From the NCBI GenBank assembly GCA_902478455.1, contig CABSLJ010000071.1, positions 1-12,182 on the forward strand: a stretch of DNA of 12,182 bases. The letters run 5' to 3'. A program made the translations under genes and the position numbers. Positions within the stretch are counted from its first letter, which is position 1. Each line of letters begins with the position of its first letter. Below, in pieces: positions 7,098 to 12,182 of this stretch. The notes beneath the pieces were generated by a model that did not search any database, was not told the origin of the DNA, and saw only the letters and a list, made by a program, of their open reading frames with translations. This DNA comes from an uncultured Oscillospiraceae bacterium. Its GTDB lineage: Bacteria; Bacillota; Clostridia; Oscillospirales; Acutalibacteraceae.

Positions 7098-7898
7098 ATG
7101 TCTGCCCTCCATGATATTTTCGACACCCACGCCCACTACGATGACGAACGGTTCGACGGGGACCGGGACGATCTGCTCGCCTCCCTGCCGGAGCAGGGAG
7201 TCTGCGGGGTGGTGAACGCGGCAAGCGACCTTGCCACGGCCCGCCGGAGCATCGCTTTGGCGGAACGCTTCCCCTTTGTCTGGGCGGCGGCCGGTATCCA
7301 TCCGCACGAAGCGGCGAACGCTCCCGCCGGATGGGAGGACGAGCTCCGCGCTCTGCTGGAGCATCCGCGTGCGGTCGCTCTGGGCGAGATCGGACTGGAC
7401 TACCATTACGATTTCTCCCCCCGGGAAACGCAGCTCGCCCTTTTTGAACGACAGCTCCGGCTGGCAAAAGAGCGGGACGTTCCGGTCGTCATCCACGATC
7501 GGGAGGCGCACGAGGACACCCTTCGTCTGCTAAAGGAGTTCCGTCCCCGCGGGGTGGTGCACCGCTTTTCCGGCAGTGTGGAAATGGCGGAAGAAATCCT
7601 TAAACTGGGGATGTACATCGGTCTGGGCGGGGCGGTCACCTTTAAAAACGCCCGGAAGCCGGTGGAGGTCGCCGCCATGGTGCCGGCCGACCGACTGGTG
7701 CTGGAGACCGACGCGCCCTATATGACCCCCGTCCCCTTTCGGGGACAGCGCTGCCACTCGGGGATGATCGCTTTCACTGCCGAAAAAATCGCGGAGGCGC
7801 GGTGCGGGACGGCGCAGGCGGTAGTGAACGCCGCCCGGCAGAACGCCTGCCGTCTGTACGGCATCCCGGAGTCAGCGCTGACAACAGCGGAAGAATAA
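7098..7898 (+). CDS. tatD: TatD family metal-dependent DNase/hydrolase
   Basis: This 266-residue protein is a TatD/YcfH-type metallohydrolase of the amidohydrolase superfamily, with 3'-5' exonuclease activity on DNA or RNA known for characterised members. The metal ligands are all visible: DTHAHYD (His11, His13), GEIGLDYHYD (Glu97), VVIHDREAHED (His133), VVHRFSGS (His155) and LETDAPYMTP (Asp205). GIHPHE (66-71) is also typical. The usual Cys in HCFSG is Arg here. Length is standard. AAAGGA (7085-7090) lies 7 nt upstream of the ATG. Its position after metG matches the metS-tatD order of many Firmicutes, although the usual following genes rnmV and ksgA are absent and a convergent gene follows instead. 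The gene symbol is by family; the B. subtilis homologue is yabD. Confidence 0.93.
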   Translation: MSALHDIFDTHAHYDDERFDGDRDDLLASLPEQGVCGVVNAASDLATARRSIALAERFPFVWAAAGIHPHEAANAPAGWEDELRALLEHPRAVALGEIGLDYHYDFSPRETQLALFERQLRLAKERDVPVVIHDREAHEDTLRLLKEFRPRGVVHRFSGSVEMAEEILKLGMYIGLGGAVTFKNARKPVEVAAMVPADRLVLETDAPYMTPVPFRGQRCHSGMIAFTAEKIAEARCGTAQAVVNAARQNACRLYGIPESALTTAEE

Positions 7899-7915
7899 AC
7901 GCGCCAGTCAAAGAC

Positions 7916-7950
7916 AAAAGGGACGCGGCCGACCGACCGCGTCCCTTTTT
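7916..7950. terminator. Bidirectional intrinsic terminator between tatD and convergent gene
   Basis: AAAAGGGACGCGG (7916-7928) pairs perfectly with CCGCGTCCCTTTT (7937-7949), a 13-bp stem with an 8-nt loop. T-runs close it on both strands (TTTTT on plus, TTTT on minus). It can end tatD from the left and the membrane-protein gene from the right. Confidence 0.92.
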
Positions 7951-7971
7951 CTATCGTGGAAGCAACCGCCG

Positions 7972-8505
7972 TCATCCGCCCGTCTCCGGCGCGTTGCTTT
8001 CGTCCAGCAAAGCCTGCCGGTTCTCCGCGTACCGCTGATATTCCTCCGCCATGCTTTCCGACTGGTAGGAATCGACTGCCTCAATATCCCCATCCTCGGA
8101 AAAACGGATTGCATACCCCTTCACCTCGGCCGGAGCATCCTCAGGCCCGGCATCCCCGTCAAACCGGGCAAAGTAGAGGATCGTCGTCCGGCGGGCATCG
8201 CCTTCTTTTACCCGTAGAGAATAATCCATCTGTCCCCGCGACAGACCGAAGCCGTAATCCACCAGACAGCCGCAGTGATGCGTCGCCTGGAGCGTCTGTA
8301 GCGTGTTGACCGTCCAGCTCCAATTCTCGTTGGAGGAATACGGATACGGATTGAGGGTCATGATATGGAGGCTCTGATCGTGATAGGAGAAATCGAATTT
8401 TGCCGTCTTTTTATCAACGATATACCAGGTCAGATACCCCAGCAAAAGGGACAGCGCCAGCAGACTCACAACGATCAGCATCCGCTTTTTTGCCTTTCCC
8501 ATCAT
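7972..8505 (-). CDS. Unrecognised single-pass membrane protein
   Basis: I do not recognise the family. The 177-residue product starts MMGKAKKRM, then has one hydrophobic segment (about residues 9-30, LIVVSLLALSLLLGYLTWYIV), so it is probably an N-terminally anchored protein with the rest outside the cell. The exposed part has SLHIMTLNPYPYSSNENWSW (45-64), a cysteine pair HHCGC (76-80), a strand-like stretch TTILYFARFD (107-116), VKGYAIRFSEDGDIEAV (128-144) and an acidic, charged C-terminal helix. The last part resembles small secreted beta-sheet domains but this is only an impression. The start at 8505 (or 8502) follows GAAAGGAG at 5-8 nt. A TTG six codons upstream overlaps that RBS and is rejected. 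It has a candidate promoter (8550-8578) and the terminator at 7916-7950, so it looks like a real monocistronic gene. Confidence 0.8.
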   Translation of the reverse strand: MMGKAKKRMLIVVSLLALSLLLGYLTWYIVDKKTAKFDFSYHDQSLHIMTLNPYPYSSNENWSWTVNTLQTLQATHHCGCLVDYGFGLSRGQMDYSLRVKEGDARRTTILYFARFDGDAGPEDAPAEVKGYAIRFSEDGDIEAVDSYQSESMAEEYQRYAENRQALLDESNAPETGG

Positions 8506-8549
8506 TCGTTCTCCTTTCTCCAAAGAACGACTTTTCCCTCTTGTTCACT

Positions 8550-8578
8550 ACGATACTATATCCGCCGGCATTCGTCAA
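8550..8578 (-). promoter_or_regulatory. Candidate promoter for the membrane-protein gene
   Basis: On the minus strand TTGACG (8578-8573) is followed after 17 nt by TATCGT (8555-8550), within an ATATAGTATCG stretch. The -35 is good and the -10 is modest. The distance to the ATG at 8505 is about 45 nt. Confidence 0.5.
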
Positions 8579-8639
8579 CGGACTTAAAGGGAAATCAAAC
8601 GGTTCCGCTTCCCCCTTTTTTCCTCTGTCTTAACCGGAT

Positions 8640-8686
8640 ACCCCCCGGGAAGGGCGCGGCGATTTGCCGCATCCTTCCCGGGGGGT
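8640..8686 (-). terminator. Very strong hairpin after clpC, without a U-tract
   Basis: ACCCCCCGGGAAGG (8640-8653) pairs with CCTTCCCGGGGGGT (8673-8686), 14 bp. An inner GCGGC/GCCGC stem (8656-8660 with 8666-8670) sits around a GATTT loop. It begins about 14 nt after the clpC stop on the minus strand. Neither strand has a T-run next to it. It probably protects or ends the clpC mRNA, but classic intrinsic termination is not shown. Confidence 0.55.
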
Positions 8687-8699
8687 TCTGCGATTTGGT

Positions 8700-11225
<2,526 letters not shown>

Positions 11226-11241
11226 AATGATGCCTCCTTGT

Positions 11242-11260
11242 GCGCGGCAGTCCGCCGCGC
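11242..11260 (-). other. Hairpin just upstream of the clpC RBS
   Basis: On the minus strand GCGCGGC (11260-11254) pairs with GCCGCGC (11248-11242), a perfect 7-bp stem with loop GGACT, ending about 3 nt before the AAGGAGG of clpC. There is no T-run, so it is not a terminator. It could be an mRNA processing or stability element, or help isolate clpC translation from mcsB (inference). Confidence 0.45.
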
Positions 11261-11328
11261 CGTTGTGTAATGCCCTTCGCACCCTTGTTTCTATTTGGGG
11301 CGCTGCGGGGCCTTTTTGGCTTGCTTTT

Positions 11329-12182
11329 TTATTTGGCTTCTCCGCCTTCCCCGCCGAATGCCTCTCGCACCAGGCGGGCGCGCAGCTCGTCGCGCTCGGC
11401 CGGAGAGAGCTGCTTTCCGGCGTTTTTCATCAGAGTGGCGGGCTGTGCTTCAATCGTCAGCGCGCCCACCTTATCGAGTGGAATATTGGCAAGAACGCCC
11501 GTGCTTATACCGAGGCGCACGTTGGAAATGAGCTTCATGAACTCGTCGCCCTTTAACAGCCTTGCGCTTTTCAGGATTCCCAGCGACCGCGCTATGGCGT
11601 CCTGGATTTCCAGATTCCGGCTCACCGCCTCGCGCGCCGTGCGCTCCTGTGTAATCAACTGCATGGCGATGTTTTTGAGGTTGCCCAGCGCTTCCGCTTC
11701 CGAGAGTCCCAGAGAGACCTGGTTGGAGAGCTGGTACAGCGCCCCCTTGGGTTCGCTGCCCTCGCCGTAAAGACCGCGCAGGGTCAATCCCAGCTTTTGC
11801 AGATTGCCCGCAATGCGGCCCATCGCGCCGCTGTCCTGGAGAGCGGGGAGATGGAGCATCAGGGAGGCCCGCATGCCGGTCCCCAGATTGGTGGGACACT
11901 GCGTCAGGTAGCCCAGCCGGTCGTCAAAGGCAAAGGAGAGCCGTTCGTCGAGCAGGGTATCGAGCTTGTCGGCCAGTTCGTACGCCTCGTCCAGGCACAG
12001 GCCCTGGCGCATCACCTGCAGACGGATGTGGTCTTCTTCGTTGATCATAATGCTCACCGACTCATCGGTGCGCAGCAAAAGACCGCGGCCCTCCCGCTCG
12101 GAAATAAACTCGGGGCTGACCAGATGGCGTTCCACCAGAGAAACGGCTTCGGCCTCCGAAAGGCCGGCCATGTCGACGTAGG
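11329..12182 (-). CDS. mcsB: Protein arginine kinase McsB (N-terminus outside window)
   Basis: McsB phosphorylates arginine side chains on proteins, marking them for ClpC-ClpP, and in B. subtilis also inactivates the CtsR repressor. The visible part is the C-terminal 283 residues plus two bases of another codon. B. subtilis McsB has about 363, so roughly 75-80 residues, including the N-terminal SSRIRLARN-type segment, lie beyond the right edge. Visible family motifs, numbered from the edge, are LVERHLVSPEF (15-25), INEEDHIRLQ (46-55), GYLTQCPTNLGTGMRAS (90-106, with the conserved catalytic-pocket Cys95), LRGLYGEGSEPKGALYQLSN (134-153) and ITQERTAREA (176-185). The frame is intact to its TAA. 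With clpC downstream this is the conserved mcsB-clpC operon core. ctsR and mcsA would be expected upstream, off the window. Confidence 0.96.
   Translation of the reverse strand, partial: YVDMAGLSEAEAVSLVERHLVSPEFISEREGRGLLLRTDESVSIMINEEDHIRLQVMRQGLCLDEAYELADKLDTLLDERLSFAFDDRLGYLTQCPTNLGTGMRASLMLHLPALQDSGAMGRIAGNLQKLGLTLRGLYGEGSEPKGALYQLSNQVSLGLSEAEALGNLKNIAMQLITQERTAREAVSRNLEIQDAIARSLGILKSARLLKGDEFMKLISNVRLGISTGVLANIPLDKVGALTIEAQPATLMKNAGKQLSPAERDELRARLVREAFGGEGGEAK

Noticed and set aside
4965..7511. 848-codon open frame on the minus strand opposite metG and tatD
   Set aside because: It is antisense to two genes with full catalytic motifs, has no homology I recognise, and shows the Arg/Gly/Val-rich make-up typical of antisense frames in GC-rich genes.

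Overview
The window reads as chromosomal sequence from a Gram-positive, low-redundancy Firmicute, most likely a fairly GC-rich gut-type Clostridium relative (Oscillospiraceae-like; inference). The grounds are an mcsB-clpC pair, a metG-tatD pair, a clostridial-style MetRS, strong AAGGAGG-type ribosome binding sites and TTGACA/TATAAT-like promoters. The left edge looks like a contig end, and the right edge cuts mcsB.

Layout. (1) 1-55 is an exact copy of 2072-2126, which lies inside the chitinase gene. It is joined abruptly to the 3' part of murA. (2) murA (minus, 56-1256) makes the first committed peptidoglycan precursor and lacks about its last 20 residues. (3) 1263-1650 has no gene. It holds a perfect minus-strand terminator with no matching gene upstream, and the promoter and RBS of the next gene. 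(4) 1651-3066 (+) is a secreted GH18 chitinase-type hydrolase with a long Ser/Thr-rich linker. (5) 3167-4567 (minus) is a MATE exporter with its own good promoter. (6) 4568-5021 is a divergent control region containing a promoter and a terminator-like hairpin ahead of metG. (7) metG (5022-7004, +) is followed by a strong terminator and then tatD (7098-7898, +). (8) A bidirectional terminator separates tatD from a convergent unrecognised single-pass membrane protein (7972-8505, minus). (9) clpC (8700-11225, minus) lies downstream of mcsB (11329-12182, minus, partial). Together they form the end of a ctsR-mcsA-mcsB-clpC type protein quality-control operon, in which McsB phosphorylates arginines on proteins and ClpC unfolds the marked proteins.

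Most of this is housekeeping. I found no defence system, CRISPR array, prophage, transposase, rRNA or tRNA, and no convincing new system. The points most worth checking are the 55-bp duplication at the left edge (probably an assembly k-mer junction, possibly a real 2,071-bp tandem duplication or circle), the orphan terminator upstream of murA, the possible attenuator in the metG leader, and the unrecognised membrane protein. Two very long antisense reading frames, over metG/tatD and over clpC, are judged to be shadows.
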